Source: Sphingobacterium deserti
Lineage (GTDB): Bacteria; Bacteroidota; Bacteroidia; Sphingobacteriales; Sphingobacteriaceae
Reading direction: 5' to 3'
Length of the DNA stretch: 64,000 nt
Assembly: GCF_000757725.1 (NCBI RefSeq)
Contig: NZ_JJMU01000022.1
Coordinates: 1 to 64,000 of the forward strand
Shown here: positions 51,947 to 60,978 of the stretch, in pieces
Position numbering within the stretch: position 1 is the stretch's first letter
How the letters are laid out: each line of letters begins with the position of its first letter
Notes under the pieces: generated by a model
Told to the model about the DNA's origin: nothing
Databases searched by the model: none
Seen by the model: only the letters and a program-made list of their open reading frames with translations
Program-made: the position numbers and the translations under genes

Positions 51947-53043
51947 GTCTTTTCGATCAGTATTGCGGCGTTACTCCCGCCAAAACCAGAAGCTGTTTTC
52001 AACACACGTCTAACCGTTTTTTTCGTTATCCGTTCGACAACGTTGAGCGGTTGGGACGTCCCTAATTTTTCAAAGCCTAACGTAGGAATTAATACCCCTT
52101 CCTGCATACTTTTTAGCGTGATCACTGTTTCCAGTAGGCCAGAAGCACCAAGGGTGTGACCAAAATATCCTTTTAAGCTGTTTAGAGGAACCGTTGATAG
52201 TCCTAAACGATTAAAAGCGATGCTTTCCATTTCGTCATTATAGGCTGTTGCTGTACCATGTGCCGCAATAAATTCTATTGCATCAGCCTCTACATTCGCT
52301 TCTTCCAGTGCGGCCTGAACACTTCTAAACAAGCCTTCACCTGTACGGGATGGACCAGAAATATGGTTCGCATCATTGATTGCCCCTTCGCCGAGGATTT
52401 TAAACATACTTGAATCACGCGATAGGAATAAACATGCCCCTGCTTCCCCCAATGAAACGCCAGCGCGATCTGCATCAAAAGGCTTACAAGGAAATGGGCT
52501 TACTGCTTGAAACGCTTGAAATCCCGACAGCACAAATGCGCTCAATTCGTCACCGGCCAAAACAATAGCTTCGTCATATTGATCCATTTGGATCAGCCTT
52601 TTCGCCACAGAAATAGCTAGGACGCCTGAAACGCAAGCGTGTGAAACCAAGATCGGTTCCGTCACTATGCCGGCTTTTACCGACAGCTTCTTTGCCAATC
52701 GATAAAGTTCAGCCTCCTTTTTTTTGCCACTTTCTAAATAGCTGATATTCCCTTTTGTGGATGACAATACCAATGCCGTCCGTCGCGAGGGTTTGTGATT
52801 GTTTAAAATGGGAGCCATAACCTGCGACAATATATACTCCAACCGGGTTTCTTCACTTGCCTCGTCCACTGCAATCGTAGAAAAATCGATCTTCGACGCG
52901 TACACTTCGCTTAGAAACCCAATATTATGGGCTTTGATTCCGCCATTGCCTGCCAAAATCGATGCCCAGTTCGCCTCAGCATCCTCCCCCAATGCGGTGA
53001 AGCAATTGAAATCATGGATATATACGGCGCTTCCAAAACTCAA
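51940..53043 (-). CDS. Beta-ketoacyl-ACP synthase
   Basis: A 367-residue condensing enzyme with Cys137 (ILVSHACVSGVLA), His in IAAHGTATAYND and His in LKGYFGHTLGASG, so it should be active. It is shorter than FabF because the N-terminus lacks the usual leading strand. The best start is TTG 53043, which overlaps the thioesterase TGA (TTGA); no ATG occurs near. It sits between a thioesterase and the half-length paralogue. It may prime or extend the chain for either the aryl polyene or the dialkylresorcinol. Confidence 0.87.
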   Translation of the reverse strand: MSFGSAVYIHDFNCFTALGEDAEANWASILAGNGGIKAHNIGFLSEVYASKIDFSTIAVDEASEETRLEYILSQVMAPILNNHKPSRRTALVLSSTKGNISYLESGKKKEAELYRLAKKLSVKAGIVTEPILVSHACVSGVLAISVAKRLIQMDQYDEAIVLAGDELSAFVLSGFQAFQAVSPFPCKPFDADRAGVSLGEAGACLFLSRDSSMFKILGEGAINDANHISGPSRTGEGLFRSVQAALEEANVEADAIEFIAAHGTATAYNDEMESIAFNRLGLSTVPLNSLKGYFGHTLGASGLLETVITLKSMQEGVLIPTLGFEKLGTSQPLNVVERITKKTVRRVLKTASGFGGSNAAILIEKTW

Positions 53044-53486
53044 AGCAAACCCACCTTTCTTTTCCAGTCGCCAATAAAGTCCGGCGTATTTAAAACCAAG
53101 TTATTATCGTGATCCAAAAATACTTGTACGGTTTCCCCTTGACAAACCAAGTCATTCTGCTCATTAAAAATTTGATAGGAAAAAATCAACTTAGCCGCTG
53201 GGGTATCGAAGAAAGAAGTTACAATACGCGCTTGCTCTCCATAGCGAAGTGGTAATTTATGCTCGCAGGTAGATTTTACGATGGGGGTCGTGTAGCCCAT
53301 CCGCTGAACGGTCAGATAGTCTATCCCGTATTTCTTTCCGAATGCCTCGCGACCTTGTTCAAAATATAAAATGTAATGCCCATGCCAAACTATACCTAAG
53401 GAGTCTACCTCACTAAAGCGCACGGGAATGGTAACGCTTTCCGTCAACGCAGTTTTTACATTATATGGTTTTCTTCTTTTTATCAT
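53040..53486 (-). CDS. Acyl-CoA/acyl-ACP thioesterase (4-hydroxybenzoyl-CoA type)
   Basis: A 148-residue hot-dog thioesterase. The active-site segment FSEVDSLGIVWHGHYILYFEQGREAF matches the 4HBT pattern with catalytic Asp. In polyene clusters such enzymes release the finished or misprimed chain from the carrier. It starts within the 3' end of the ABC permease gene (26-base overlap) and ends in a 4-base overlap with the next ketosynthase. Confidence 0.88.
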   Translation of the reverse strand: MIKRRKPYNVKTALTESVTIPVRFSEVDSLGIVWHGHYILYFEQGREAFGKKYGIDYLTVQRMGYTTPIVKSTCEHKLPLRYGEQARIVTSFFDTPAAKLIFSYQIFNEQNDLVCQGETVQVFLDHDNNLVLNTPDFIGDWKRKVGLL

Positions 53487-54741
53487 AGGTTACGGCAATA
53501 AGTAGGGTCAGTACGAAAAACGAAAATAGTAAAATTATGGCAGGAAAGATTGATGTTAAACCACCTTGCCGGAGTAGGACATCGTAAAAGGCACCCAAAC
53601 CCCAATTCATTGGCGATAACACGGCGAGCTTCTGCATAATTGAAGGCATTAAAAATACAGGCACCCAAACACCACCAAAAGCAGCCAAAACTACGGTAAG
53701 CGTGGCTCCAAACGGAGCAGATTGCTCTTGCGTGCTTGCTATTGTACCAATTAATATACCTAAACCCACAGCAGCTAAACCGCTAAAGAGCGCAATAAGA
53801 CTTAGTAAGAAAAATTGACCCTCTACCAGGAAGGGATGCAGCCCGATATATGGAAAAACGTAAATGCCGACAAGTAGCATCAGATAAAACTGTATCAGGC
53901 TTATTAAAACATAGCTAACCGTCTTCCCACATAGAAAAAGTGCATAGGACGTTGGGCTCGTTCTGAGACGTACCATCGTTCCCTGAGATTTTTCCTTCAC
54001 AATATTGATGGAAAGGGGGACAACAATAAAAAAAATAGCAAAAAGAGCCCAAGCTGGTACGTTATGTTGAGCAGCAGTGGGAATGGTTTTAACATCATCT
54101 TCAGCATCGGTAACTTCCTTGAACGAGATGAATTGCTGTTCCTGAAAATGCGTATGATCACTCTCGCCCAGCTCATTCTGAAAGGTACTATAGATCGACT
54201 GTGACTCAATGTTAGACACCATCTTGTCGATGGACATCTTAACCGCCGTTTTAAAGGAAGCCTGCGTTGCCGGATCAAAGTATAGCTTGATTTCTTTTGC
54301 TACTACCGCCCTAGGCTTTGCTACAGTACTATCAGCGCTGAAATCAAACTCCGCTAAGATTTTATCGACGTTTTGCTTGACGTGTACATGCAGGTCTTTG
54401 CTTAAATTCTGCGGCAAAACAATTGCTAGCTGATAAACCCCCTCATGTACGAGCTGTTTTGCAACCGACTCTTCGATGGGTTTTCCATCCAGTATGGTTA
54501 CCAAAGATAAATTTTCATCTTCACTAAAGTCTTCTTGGATGCGTTTAGCGATATCCCCGCCGTCATTATCAACCAACAGCACTTCCATACGACTGCCTAA
54601 AAGCGAATCGAAGGAGCCGCTCTGTACCATAGTAACCGCCAAAAGAAGGATCATGGGCATAACGAAAAGAATCACAATACCACCGGCATCGCGCGCTAAC
54701 AAAAGCATTTCTTTGCGGATAGACATAAGGAACTTAGACAT
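53461..54741 (-). CDS. ABC-2 type transporter permease, pigment cluster
   Basis: A 426-residue membrane protein of the ABC-2 family. One transmembrane helix near the N-terminus (about 20-40) is followed by a long periplasmic domain (about 45-245) and five or six helices in the C-terminal part (VPAWALFAIFFIVVPLSINIV; motif KEKSQGTMVRLRTSP after helix 2). It forms the channel of an exporter with the ATPase encoded just upstream (8-base overlap). The ATG at 54741 was preferred to an earlier start that would overlap the ATPase gene much further. Cargo is presumably pigment or precursor. Confidence 0.88.
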   Translation of the reverse strand: MSKFLMSIRKEMLLLARDAGGIVILFVMPMILLLAVTMVQSGSFDSLLGSRMEVLLVDNDGGDIAKRIQEDFSEDENLSLVTILDGKPIEESVAKQLVHEGVYQLAIVLPQNLSKDLHVHVKQNVDKILAEFDFSADSTVAKPRAVVAKEIKLYFDPATQASFKTAVKMSIDKMVSNIESQSIYSTFQNELGESDHTHFQEQQFISFKEVTDAEDDVKTIPTAAQHNVPAWALFAIFFIVVPLSINIVKEKSQGTMVRLRTSPTSYALFLCGKTVSYVLISLIQFYLMLLVGIYVFPYIGLHPFLVEGQFFLLSLIALFSGLAAVGLGILIGTIASTQEQSAPFGATLTVVLAAFGGVWVPVFLMPSIMQKLAVLSPMNWGLGAFYDVLLRQGGLTSIFPAIILLFSFFVLTLLIAVTYDKKKKTI

Positions 54742-55486
54742 CGCGAAAGCCCTTTCCCGTAAGATCGATAAACACATCTTCCAAACTCTTCGCCCCGGGA
54801 ATAGATGAGATCAAGCTATCTGGCGTACCGATACGCCACAATTGCCCGGATTCGATGATCCCCACACGGGTACAGAATTCCTGCGCTTCCATCAAATGAT
54901 GGGATGTGTAAACTATAGTTGTTCCATTTTCATTCAGCCTTTGGAGGTAGTCCATAATAGCTTTTTTTGAATGAACATCTACACCAACGGTTGGTTCGTC
55001 CAAAAAAAGCACGGCAGGCTTGTGCAGTACGGCTGCGAGTAGGTTGACCCTTCTTTTCATCCCTCCAGAAAAAGTCTCTACTCTTTTATTGCTATGCGCG
55101 GTAAGTCCCAAGCTTTCAAGGGCATGATCAACATCTGTCGACAAATGCCTTCCCTTAAGGCCATACATAGCACCGAAATACATTAAATTTTCCTTCGCTG
55201 TTAACGATGGATACAATGCAAAGTCCTGCGGTACTATGCCTATTGATGCTTTAAGCTGTGTCGCAGATTTCCCATAGGAGAATCCCTGGATCGTAAATGA
55301 ACCATAACTCGGGCTGATCAAACCACAAAGAATAGAGATAAGGGTTGTTTTTCCGGCACCATTGGGTCCCAATAGCCCAAAAACTTCGCCGCGAAAGATA
55401 TCTAAGCTTAAGCTTTCCAAGGCGAAACTGTCGGCACCGCGGTACTTTTTAGAAAGTTTGTCGATATGTATAACGGCCTCGCTCAA
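54734..55486 (-). CDS. ABC transporter ATP-binding protein, pigment cluster
   Basis: A 250-residue nucleotide-binding subunit. Walker A is GPNGAGKTTLISI, the Q-loop IVPQDFALYP, signature ETFSGGMKRR, Walker B VLFLDEPTVGVD and H-loop VYTSHH. It powers the adjacent ABC-2 permease. Translation begins at TTG 55486, overlapping the TGA of the BtrH-like gene (TTGA); no alternative ATG fits the conserved N-terminus (VIHIDKLSKKY). Confidence 0.92.
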   Translation of the reverse strand: MSEAVIHIDKLSKKYRGADSFALESLSLDIFRGEVFGLLGPNGAGKTTLISILCGLISPSYGSFTIQGFSYGKSATQLKASIGIVPQDFALYPSLTAKENLMYFGAMYGLKGRHLSTDVDHALESLGLTAHSNKRVETFSGGMKRRVNLLAAVLHKPAVLFLDEPTVGVDVHSKKAIMDYLQRLNENGTTIVYTSHHLMEAQEFCTRVGIIESGQLWRIGTPDSLISSIPGAKSLEDVFIDLTGKGFRDV

Positions 55487-56478
55487 ACTGCCTTTCTCAA
55501 TTTTTTGAAAAACGCTTCCTCTAAATCTGCCAAATGCAGCAAATCATTGGAAAGCTTGTTGTATACATCGTCCTGATTGCTTCTGTTTTTATACACGCGA
55601 GAAGCGGCTACAGCAAAGTCCCGCCACAAATCACCAATATTTGTCATTTCCTGCGAAAGCACCGTCAAAGCAGGCTTGTTTATCTTTTGGCCAGCTTCCT
55701 GCAAAAATGCTGAATATATATAGCGAAAGCCGCCACCACCTGTTCCGATTTCTTCCTGCATACGTACCATTTGTGCCAAATAGTAGTTCGCCTTTTTTAC
55801 CCCTACTTTTTTCGGCCAGTTTCTGATGGCACGAGCCACCATGCGCATACCGCGAACGCCGATGATCGGTACCGGCGCTAACATGTCGCTGCAGGTCTTT
55901 TTTATGGCTTTTGTTATAGCCTTTTCCCAGTCTATCTCCGCTGGAATATATATCGGGTAATACATATGACCCTTTGGTGCGAGTACTCCTTTAGCAAAAC
56001 GGACTTTCTCCAATTCCGCTTCCGTAAGCGTGTGCACCTCTTCCATTGTCGGGTCGCTAATCAGGTAGTTTCCATTTTCCTTCCCATAGACCACAAGATT
56101 ATGGGCATTAAAATGAAAACGGTAGTCTTCCGGGAAATACGGGAGATGGTAAACCCCTACCTGCAAGCCACTGGGGATATTATTGGCCAGGTTCTCATCC
56201 AGCGCTTGCTGCGCCTTTTTTTTGTCAGAGAATTTGAGCCTTTTGATCTTAAGTCCTAATCTTTTTGCCAAGCGGTTGAAAATCCAGCCCGGAGCAGGGC
56301 GATAGCTTAAACCTGGAGCGTGATTGACCTTTAGAAAGGGTAGATACACGTAGAAAAGTCCAGATCCGATACCGAAAACCATGGGTTCACTAATAGGAAG
56401 CCCTTTATTTTTAAGTAGATTGGATGCAACGCCGTTTTCACAATGCGCCGTTATTTGGTGTTCAAAATTCAGTTGCAT
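55483..56478 (-). CDS. BtrH N-terminal domain protein (cysteine-peptidase-like), pigment cluster
   Basis: A 331-residue protein. The N-terminal ~150 residues match the BtrH domain (HCENGVASNLLKNKG with the candidate nucleophile Cys13; FGIGSGLFYVYLPF; HFNAHNLVVYGKENG with the candidate His; YLISDPT). BtrH is an acyl transferase of butirosin synthesis that moves an acyl group from an acyl carrier protein to an amine. The C-terminal half is the DUF4872-type helical region. In this cluster it could move an acyl or aryl group from ACP to an acceptor. One-base overlap with the upstream small gene and four-base with the ABC ATPase. Confidence 0.8.
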   Translation of the reverse strand: MQLNFEHQITAHCENGVASNLLKNKGLPISEPMVFGIGSGLFYVYLPFLKVNHAPGLSYRPAPGWIFNRLAKRLGLKIKRLKFSDKKKAQQALDENLANNIPSGLQVGVYHLPYFPEDYRFHFNAHNLVVYGKENGNYLISDPTMEEVHTLTEAELEKVRFAKGVLAPKGHMYYPIYIPAEIDWEKAITKAIKKTCSDMLAPVPIIGVRGMRMVARAIRNWPKKVGVKKANYYLAQMVRMQEEIGTGGGGFRYIYSAFLQEAGQKINKPALTVLSQEMTNIGDLWRDFAVAASRVYKNRSNQDDVYNKLSNDLLHLADLEEAFFKKLRKAV

Positions 56479-56882
56479 TAATCGCCTTTATAATTTCTTA
56501 ATTCTTCTATACTAATATCGAATGTGTCCGCATATTTAGCAAGCATTCGATCATTCAATTTGTGGAATACGGACGGCTTAGCATGGCGTCTCACGCGCCA
56601 TTTCCAAAACCCGGTATAATCGGACAACAACTGCCAGTCCATACGTCGCAGCTCCATAAAATATACGATAGGGCTTACCAAACCGTCGCGCACATCTTGC
56701 TGAGCTTTGTCAATACGTTCCTGCAGCACGAGCATTGTTTGATCTTGAACAACAGTTTTTGCATCCCAGCCCGTGCTCAACTGCGTGGTATATTGCCCAT
56801 CTTCATCAAGCGCATAATAGAGCTCCCTCGATCCTTTTTCAAACACCCGCCCATTGTCTTGAGGTACTTCTGATTTTTTCAT
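56478..56882 (-). CDS. Conserved protein of unknown function in the pigment cluster
   Basis: A 134-residue soluble protein, no signal or membrane segment. The middle part is charged and helical (LQERIDKAQQDVRDGLVSPI), followed by an aromatic basic stretch (DYTGFWKWRVRRHAKPSVF) and a C-terminal helix-turn-helix-like end (LAKYADTFDISIEELRNYKG). I do not recognise a family beyond its recurrence in Bacteroidota pigment clusters. It is tightly coupled to the BtrH-like gene, suggesting a shared role. Confidence 0.6.
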   Translation of the reverse strand: MKKSEVPQDNGRVFEKGSRELYYALDEDGQYTTQLSTGWDAKTVVQDQTMLVLQERIDKAQQDVRDGLVSPIVYFMELRRMDWQLLSDYTGFWKWRVRRHAKPSVFHKLNDRMLAKYADTFDISIEELRNYKGD

Positions 56883-56887
56883 CGCTA

Positions 56888-57349
56888 TTACTGCTTTTTT
56901 AAATATAAATTTATCTCTGCTGTCGACAGTAACTCACTTTCTTGCCTTGCCTGAACGACCATCGTGCAAATGGAGTAATCATCGCCATCAAATTTGGATG
57001 TCAGCGTTGACTCGGTTAAAATCCTTTGGCCAACTAACGGTAGTTTTAGAATGGTCATGTTTTTCACTCCGGAGATAAACCCTATGATTCTCTTGTCAGA
57101 AATCGGGTCATAGTCCGCGCTGTAAAAGCGCTGCCCAACAATGGAAGAACAGGTTTGTGCCATGTTTTCCATTAAACCCACTTCTTGGAAAAAACCGTCT
57201 TCCAAAAAAATATTATCCGACTGAACAACAAAGCTGCAGACCACATGGTTTTCTGAAATATCCAAAATAGAATCAACCATAAGCATGGGCGGCCTATGCG
57301 GAAGAAAATCCTCGATATGAATAAGGGTATTGTATACGTATTCAGCCAT
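56888..57349 (-). CDS. Hot-dog dehydratase (FabZ/ApeP-like)
   Basis: A 153-residue hot-dog protein. DFLPHRPPMLMVDSI and GFFQEVGLMENMAQTCSSIVG form the usual active-site regions, the latter with an acidic residue at the expected place. In aryl-polyene systems a pair of such dehydratases (ApeI and ApeP) acts together on 3-hydroxyacyl-ACP; the next gene encodes the other member. One-base overlap (TAATG) with that gene supports a heterodimer. Confidence 0.85.
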   Translation of the reverse strand: MAEYVYNTLIHIEDFLPHRPPMLMVDSILDISENHVVCSFVVQSDNIFLEDGFFQEVGLMENMAQTCSSIVGQRFYSADYDPISDKRIIGFISGVKNMTILKLPLVGQRILTESTLTSKFDGDDYSICTMVVQARQESELLSTAEINLYLKKQ

Positions 57350-57777
57350 TATGTTCCTGCGATTACCGTCTTCATTTGCGATTTGGCAATGATCACTTCA
57401 TCTAATTTAGTAATTATTTCCACTAAAGTGACACCCATAAATTCCTGAAGGATTTGTACATCCGTGTAAATTCGCTGTCCCACTGCGGGCAAAGCTAAAA
57501 TCTCCACCTGCTGCATGGCGCCTATATACCCTACAGGAGCTGTGTCGCCGCGCAAGTAATATCCATAGCCCGTGTGCAATGCTACAGATTGCGCCATATG
57601 TTCCAATAAACCGCTCTCCACCAATACGTTTTCCTCTACCAGTATATTGGCGGCTTCGACCAGAAAACTTGAGGTAAGATCAGATTCGGAATACGATTCC
57701 AAACTAGATACCATCACCATGGGTGGGCGCTGCGGAATAAGGTTTAGGAGCGTAGGCCCGGTCAACGGCAAGCTCAT
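57349..57777 (-). CDS. Hot-dog dehydratase (ApeI/FabA-like)
   Basis: A 142-residue hot-dog protein with LIPQRPPMVMVSSLE and VESGLLEHMAQSVALHTGYG, keeping the catalytic Glu of LLEHMAQ. It is the partner of the following dehydratase and should produce the trans double bonds of the polyene. The ATG at 57777 overlaps the darB stop (TGATG); the longer frame would begin inside darB and adds 19 unrelated residues. Confidence 0.85.
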   Translation of the reverse strand: MSLPLTGPTLLNLIPQRPPMVMVSSLESYSESDLTSSFLVEAANILVEENVLVESGLLEHMAQSVALHTGYGYYLRGDTAPVGYIGAMQQVEILALPAVGQRIYTDVQILQEFMGVTLVEIITKLDEVIIAKSQMKTVIAGT

Positions 57778-58910
57778 CAGCAAACAGTTAGGTAAGCGTA
57801 AGCATACGTAAATCTGGCACTCTCTGGTACACACAACATGATATGTTGCCCTTTTCTCAATTTGCCACTGCGGAAAAGCTCCTCCAACACCAAATACACT
57901 GATCCAGCGCCAACATTGCCCACATCACGCAAATTCATGTACCATTTACTCCGCTCTATCTCAATACCTGCCTCGGCAAAGCCTTGGTATAAGCCGTCCA
58001 CAAAATATTGTGACGATACATGTGGTAATAGGTAGTCAATATCTGAAGGGCTTATGCCATTTTTTTCCATGGCCAGTTTCATGCTATCGACACCCTTGGC
58101 TAGGATATGCTTATCTAACAGCTTGGTATCCTGCTTCACTGCAAATATCGATTTCGACAGCCATTCCTCTGAGGTATAGTCAGAAAACGATTTCAAGGAA
58201 CCATCTTCGGTTTTATCGCCCCCGGCATACATACACACCTCCAATTCATGAGCGTAAGAGTACCCCTCCATCCAGTCAATCCGAAGAGACATCTCACCTT
58301 TCGGCTCATTCTCTAAAAGGAAAGCTCCCGCTCCATCAGAAAGCATCCACCTCAAAAAATCTTTATTAAAGCCGATAATGGGCTGTTGCTCCAATTGCTT
58401 TAGATTTTCTACTTCTTTGTTAAAATGATCCGCAACCATCCATGAAGACATTCTCTCCGAACCTGTACAAACGGCGTTTTTAGTATTCCCAGATTTTACG
58501 GATAGAAAGCCAAATTTCAGTGCATTCATTCCTGCACAGCAGTTTCCTGCGGCAGAGTTTACTTCCACATTTCGATTTCCCAGAACACCGTGAACCATGA
58601 CAGCGTGCGACGGCATTAAATAATCCGGTGAAGATGTGCCGCAGGATAGTAATTCCATATCTGTAGCTTTAAATTCTTCATCAAACAGCGCCTTGATCGC
58701 TTCTGCGGTCAATTCTGCATTTGTATGCGTGGGTTCGCCGGCTTCTGTTAGTGCATAGTAGCGGGTTTTTATACCGTTATTGCGCAGTACAATTCGTCTG
58801 GCCTTAGATTCGCGGTCATTTATCTTCCCCAAAAAAGCTTCCATGCCATCATTATCAACAGGAGCGTTAGGTAGAAATTTCGCTATTTTATTTATGTAAA
58901 CTTCGTTCAT
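57777..58910 (-). CDS. darB: Dialkylresorcinol ketosynthase DarB (KAS III type)
   Basis: A 377-residue thiolase-fold ketosynthase. The nucleophile is Cys125 (VNSAAGNCCAGMNAL), His is in LLPHVSSQYFVDG and Asn in NLRDVGNVGAGSVYL, the KAS III set. In dialkylresorcinol synthesis DarB joins two beta-keto acyl units and DarA completes the aromatic ring. The pairing here with the adjacent darA (one-base gap) makes this assignment firm. Start ATG 58910. Confidence 0.9.
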   Translation of the reverse strand: MNEVYINKIAKFLPNAPVDNDGMEAFLGKINDRESKARRIVLRNNGIKTRYYALTEAGEPTHTNAELTAEAIKALFDEEFKATDMELLSCGTSSPDYLMPSHAVMVHGVLGNRNVEVNSAAGNCCAGMNALKFGFLSVKSGNTKNAVCTGSERMSSWMVADHFNKEVENLKQLEQQPIIGFNKDFLRWMLSDGAGAFLLENEPKGEMSLRIDWMEGYSYAHELEVCMYAGGDKTEDGSLKSFSDYTSEEWLSKSIFAVKQDTKLLDKHILAKGVDSMKLAMEKNGISPSDIDYLLPHVSSQYFVDGLYQGFAEAGIEIERSKWYMNLRDVGNVGAGSVYLVLEELFRSGKLRKGQHIMLCVPESARFTYAYAYLTVC

Positions 58911-58911
58911 T

Positions 58912-59817
58912 TTAAATTCCTTCGTAATGCTGTCTTTCCCTTCTGTACTTCAAAAAGTATAAAAGTGGATAAAGTAACAGCTCTATGAGATAAACTATCG
59001 GGGAAATTCCATAGATGGCAAACACCACATAGTATTTAAATAGGCTGATCAGGCGACGTCTTTTTTTCGGGTTTTTGAGAATTAGGGAAGACCAAATTTT
59101 AAACATTCTGTTCCCTTTTTGATCCATGGAGACCAAAAAAAACCGATAATCTATCGCGCCCAGTTGCACCAACTGCTTTTGCAAACCTTCAAAAATACCT
59201 TTTTTTAGGAATGTTAATACTACTTTCCCGTATTTATCTGCACCCTGTATTTCTATTTCGGAAACGCCTGGCTTCGGAAAAACACCGTAAGCCTTTCTTT
59301 TTTTCCCGGAAAACATCCAATCTACAATCGTAATAACAGATACGAGATTATGATGGCGGTCTGTCAAGGCAATGTTGCCAACCAGCAGCGCTTCGTTATC
59401 CTGCAGTAATATCTTAATCTTATCTTGCGCTAAAGCCCACATATTTCGGCTTCCGCTCACGGTCACTACCGGCCGGTTTGTCAGCATCTGCTTTGCGTAG
59501 CCACTTTTCAAAAATGAATTAATAGGAATAGACGGCGTCAAATACCAAACTTGGTAATGAAGAATAACCAGATCATAGGATGTTTCAAGGAAGTGGGCCG
59601 CGGGCGGATGTATTTCCTCTGGAAGTTGGGCAAATGTTTCTGGGAAGGTATTGAAAAACGCATCAGATGTCCACGGGAAAGGAAAGCGATGCACCATTTT
59701 TATTTCATAAAAGTCTACCTCCACAGTCGAATCCGCAAGGAAAGGTTTCGCAATAGATTTTGCAATCTCTTCAAGTTGTCCAGATTGGGAAAAATAAATA
59801 AAAAGCACCCTTTTCAT
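58912..59817 (-). CDS. darA: Dialkylresorcinol condensing enzyme DarA
   Basis: A 301-residue protein with a flavodoxin-like N-terminus (VLFIYFSQSGQLEEIAKSIA) and long uncharged/basic C-terminal part that ends in a hydrophobic helix (YYVVFAIYGISPIVYLIELLLYPL), so it is probably membrane-associated. It matches the DarA family, which with DarB makes 2,5-dialkylresorcinol, the alcohol half of flexirubins. The mechanism of DarA is incompletely known. It is translated just before darB. Confidence 0.88.
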   Translation of the reverse strand: MKRVLFIYFSQSGQLEEIAKSIAKPFLADSTVEVDFYEIKMVHRFPFPWTSDAFFNTFPETFAQLPEEIHPPAAHFLETSYDLVILHYQVWYLTPSIPINSFLKSGYAKQMLTNRPVVTVSGSRNMWALAQDKIKILLQDNEALLVGNIALTDRHHNLVSVITIVDWMFSGKKRKAYGVFPKPGVSEIEIQGADKYGKVVLTFLKKGIFEGLQKQLVQLGAIDYRFFLVSMDQKGNRMFKIWSSLILKNPKKRRRLISLFKYYVVFAIYGISPIVYLIELLLYPLLYFLKYRRERQHYEGI

Positions 59818-59826
59818 TGTTCTTTT

Positions 59827-60714
59827 TTACTTGCTCCTATTCGATGACCAAAAATCGAAAAAGTTAAACCACTGTAGTGGGTATCGTTCTAACATTTGCT
59901 CCACACTAACTCGGTAGGCATCTAGATAAGACTGTGGATCTCTACGCTTTACGTCCTCGGCGCGCCGTGCATACAGATGATAATGTAAATTCTTTTCTTT
60001 CATCACATACACAAAGATTACCGGCACGGCTAAACGGGAAGCAATGTGAAAAGGGCCTGCCGGAAACGATGCTTCCTTACCCAAAAAGCTACTTTCCAGT
60101 GTCTTCATGCCTTCGAAATATCGATCGCCGGTGAAACATATCAGCTCATTGTTAGACAAAGCATCAGCAATTTCAAACACGTGAGACATATCGTTTTTGA
60201 TATTGATAAATTTCACCGATGATTCGCCGTTTATACCTTGCAGATAATCTTTGATGATCGTCCGCTCTTGATCAACCGTCACCAAATTGATTTGGAAATT
60301 AAAATCAATGTCGGCGAAGAATTTATCGGCTATTTCAAAGTTGCCAACGTGCGCCGATATTAAAATACCACCACGCTTGTCATCCAGCGCATCCTTTAAT
60401 GTTTCAATACCATCAAACTCGTATGTAAAGTGATTCCTTAGTCCTGCGGAAATAGCCACTTTGTCAATAATGGTCTGACCAAACACAAAATACACCCGAT
60501 AAACAGAGCAAAATGCAGTCCAAAAACCGTAGCCCCGGCGGTGGCGAAGGTAATAGTATACAGCTCGGAAACTTTTGGGATTAAAGAGAAAATAATAAAG
60601 GGAAACGAAGAGCAGGAGTGCATATGCAGCCCTGACACCTACCTTTTTTATGAGAAATACAAATATCTTATAGCCTAGGAGTGTTCCTTTAGATTTTCCG
60701 TCCCATTGGCTCAT
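59827..60714 (-). CDS. LpxL/HtrB-like acyltransferase, pigment cluster
   Basis: A 295-residue membrane-bound acyltransferase of the lipid A late-acyltransferase family. A hydrophobic helix lies at about 28-46. The HX4E catalytic motif is at His122-Glu127 (ISAHVGNFEIAD), and GDRYFEG and SFPAGPFHIASRLAVPVIFVY are further family blocks. Such enzymes take acyl chains from ACP onto a hydroxyl. It is located between ACP 2 and darA, so it is the best candidate for joining the ACP-bound aryl-polyene acid to the dialkylresorcinol hydroxyl. That role is inference. Confidence 0.85.
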   Translation of the reverse strand: MSQWDGKSKGTLLGYKIFVFLIKKVGVRAAYALLLFVSLYYFLFNPKSFRAVYYYLRHRRGYGFWTAFCSVYRVYFVFGQTIIDKVAISAGLRNHFTYEFDGIETLKDALDDKRGGILISAHVGNFEIADKFFADIDFNFQINLVTVDQERTIIKDYLQGINGESSVKFINIKNDMSHVFEIADALSNNELICFTGDRYFEGMKTLESSFLGKEASFPAGPFHIASRLAVPVIFVYVMKEKNLHYHLYARRAEDVKRRDPQSYLDAYRVSVEQMLERYPLQWFNFFDFWSSNRSK

Positions 60715-60723
60715 TGTAAATTG

Positions 60724-60978
60724 TTAGTTTTTTGCCGCTATTTTACGATCTACCACATCATAAAAATCCTGGAATGTCACCATCTCTGCAAAATCAGCTT
60801 CAACGAGCTTTACGCCAAAATTAGACTCTATTATAACAACTAAATCAACATAGTCTAGGCTATCTAGGTCAAGCGATTCTTTCAAAGATGCATCAGGATT
60901 GATAACCTCCTCATCAACCTCAAACTCCTCAATCAATATTTCGTTTATCTTTTGATGTATGCTCACCTTATTATTCAT
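60724..60978 (-). CDS. Acyl carrier protein 2
   Basis: An 84-residue acidic carrier protein with Ser40 in LDLDSLDYVDLVVII for the phosphopantetheine arm. It overlaps the FabB-type ketosynthase gene by 8 bases and lies 9 bases before the LpxL-like gene, so it may present the finished acyl chain to that acyltransferase. Distinct from ACP 1 in sequence. Confidence 0.93.
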   Translation of the reverse strand: MNNKVSIHQKINEILIEEFEVDEEVINPDASLKESLDLDSLDYVDLVVIIESNFGVKLVEADFAEMVTFQDFYDVVDRKIAAKN

